From the NCBI GenBank assembly GCA_935421135.1, contig OW285193.1:6752496-6816495 (forward strand): a stretch of 64,000 nucleotides of DNA, in the 5' to 3' direction. Position 1 is the stretch's first letter, and every line of letters begins with the position of its first letter. A program made the translations under genes and the position numbers. Positions 62,802-64,000 of this stretch are shown here, one piece after another. Origin of the DNA: Bugulina stolonifera (lineage: Eukaryota > Bryozoa > Gymnolaemata > Cheilostomatida > Bugulidae). Below the pieces are notes generated by a model. It did not search any database, was not told where the DNA came from, and was given only the letters and a program-made list of their open reading frames with translations.

Positions 62802-63604
62802 TGTGATGGTTCAGGACATTTATACATATACGACTCCAGTCACCCTGATGGACCTTATAGCACCCTAAGTGCCTAGTAGTTCCCACAGCACTACTCATCT
62901 AACACTTGTTCTCTTGCACTTAGCTGTTTTGATACTAATACCTACATTGTTATGCATGTCTAACCATACACTGATAATTACATATCAATTACATACTTGT
63001 ATAAAGTCTTGCTGAGTCATTATACTGCTTTTTATACCCATGTAAAGAGGCCCGACCTCTCGGAAATACTTGATATTGATTTTGCATATGATCTAGATGA
63101 TTTTGAACAACTTTTGTCAAACCCGACCTGTTGTGGGTCGGCCCTCAGGCTTCCGGCTGCCATATTGTTGCGCAATTTCCGGACGACTCTACATCGTCTT
63201 TTTACGACACTACGTCGGCCATTTTACCGGAACTTCCTCCGGAAGTTCTATCACTGTATAAAGGGCATTGTTTTCATGTTTGTTGTCTCAGTTAATGCTT
63301 GGATCTCAATAAAGACACTTCTATACTTATATATAGAGACTTTCACTTCGTAGATAGGTCATTCTAGTTGTTAAGGTCCTCGACCTTGCAACACAAACTT
63401 CCTACTAGGTCGGATCACTCTCTTTCTCAGTATAGCAAACAAGTATTGACTCGGGATCATATGGGTCGTCTTTGGTAGTTCTTGGACTACTAATACCTGT
63501 TAATCGATCATGTAATGAGAAGGCCTAGCAACATCCATAGGCACTTCACTTTGGACTCGGGAGTCGTCTTAGGACGACAGTACCAAAACCCAAAAACCAT
63601 TACA
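62802..63604 (+). repeat. Solo LTR-like repeat, family L1, copy 3
   Basis: Starts TGTGATGGTT, ends CCATTACA, with ATAT on both flanks. It includes GGCTTCCGGCTGCCATATTG, TGTATAAAGGGC (about 63,255) and CTCAATAAAGAC (about 63,306). It lies in or upstream of an intron of gene B, in the antisense orientation. No internal genes. Confidence 0.75.
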
Positions 63605-64000
63605 ATATGTTGCAATGTAGCGAATACTTAGCTAATATTCACTAAATGAGAGTTGTCTTCTCCTTGTTTTTACAGTTGCTAGCTCTTACCCCACACTCCA
63701 ACCATAACATAAGATGATTCCTAGTATGGATTTAGTAACTGTTAATTACTGATTATTTTGCTATTTGGCTGCTACATGTAGGTTGTTATAGGCTACCCAT
63801 CTCTCCATGAAACCAATAATTAACACTATAAGCATGTATAGCCTTCCTGACACCACCACTGACTTTTATAGAAATCACACCTGGCTCTCCCACATGGAAG
63901 TTCAGTCCTCTAACCACTAGACCATTACTACCAGGAAGTAAGCCTGCATTTTTGTCTATACAATTAGACCAGTACTAATATGACCCTAGTATGGCTCAAC
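63605..64000. other. Right flank, probably intron of gene B
   Basis: No exon of gene B is visible here. At 63,871-63,923 the minus strand shows a tRNA-like GGTCTAGTGGTTAGAGG A box and a weak B box (GGTGTGATTTC), probably a SINE fragment. Confidence 0.4.

Noticed and set aside
63871..63930. tRNA gene similar to tRNA-Glu on the minus strand
   Set aside because: A box is good, but the B box is degenerate and no cloverleaf closes; treated as a SINE fragment.

Overview
The window looks like nuclear DNA from an invertebrate animal. It is AT-rich, its genes are split by GT-AG introns of about 0.1-2.4 kb, and it is full of transposon remnants, foldback sequences and microsatellites. Two genes belong to the CLCA family, which is typical of metazoans. 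The exact taxon cannot be fixed from sequence alone. A marine invertebrate, possibly a sponge, is a guess based on general genome texture, including many TACATGTA-type palindromes.

Layout. (1) 1-1374, minus strand: 5' part of a C2H2 zinc-finger gene that runs off the left edge. (2) 2797-3687, plus strand: a complete intronless 296-aa helical protein that resembles the N-terminal helical-bundle domain of delta-endotoxin-type pore formers. This is the most unusual gene here. (3) 4.1-26 kb: no complete gene recognised. It holds two WD40-like exons, a few exon-like islands, solo LTRs, a 1.2-kb CAAGTC-rich TIR element, a 3.8-kb TIR element, a hAT-like element with a perfect 8-bp target duplication, and a 1.2-kb trinucleotide array. 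(4) 26.1-33.5 kb, plus strand: three tandem zinc-finger paralogues of the gene in (1). Three of the four family members begin with a coding exon of only 10 nt. (5) 33.5-36.3 kb: spacer with a 12-bp minisatellite. (6) 36,359-50,754, minus strand: a complete 21-exon CLCA-like gene (gene A). (7) 52,396 to beyond 64,000, minus strand: its tandem paralogue (gene B), whose 5' exons lie outside the window.

The two CLCA genes share exon phases throughout and nearly all exon lengths. Both keep the VWA metal-binding motif, a fibronectin-III-like region, one C-terminal membrane helix and a short tail. Both have Arg in place of the first His of the family's HExxH zinc-protease motif, so both may have lost the self-cleaving protease activity. 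The zinc-finger cluster shows signs of recent exchange between its third and fourth members. There is no operon-like organisation, and no functional link between the zinc-finger, toxin-like and CLCA genes can be read from the sequence.
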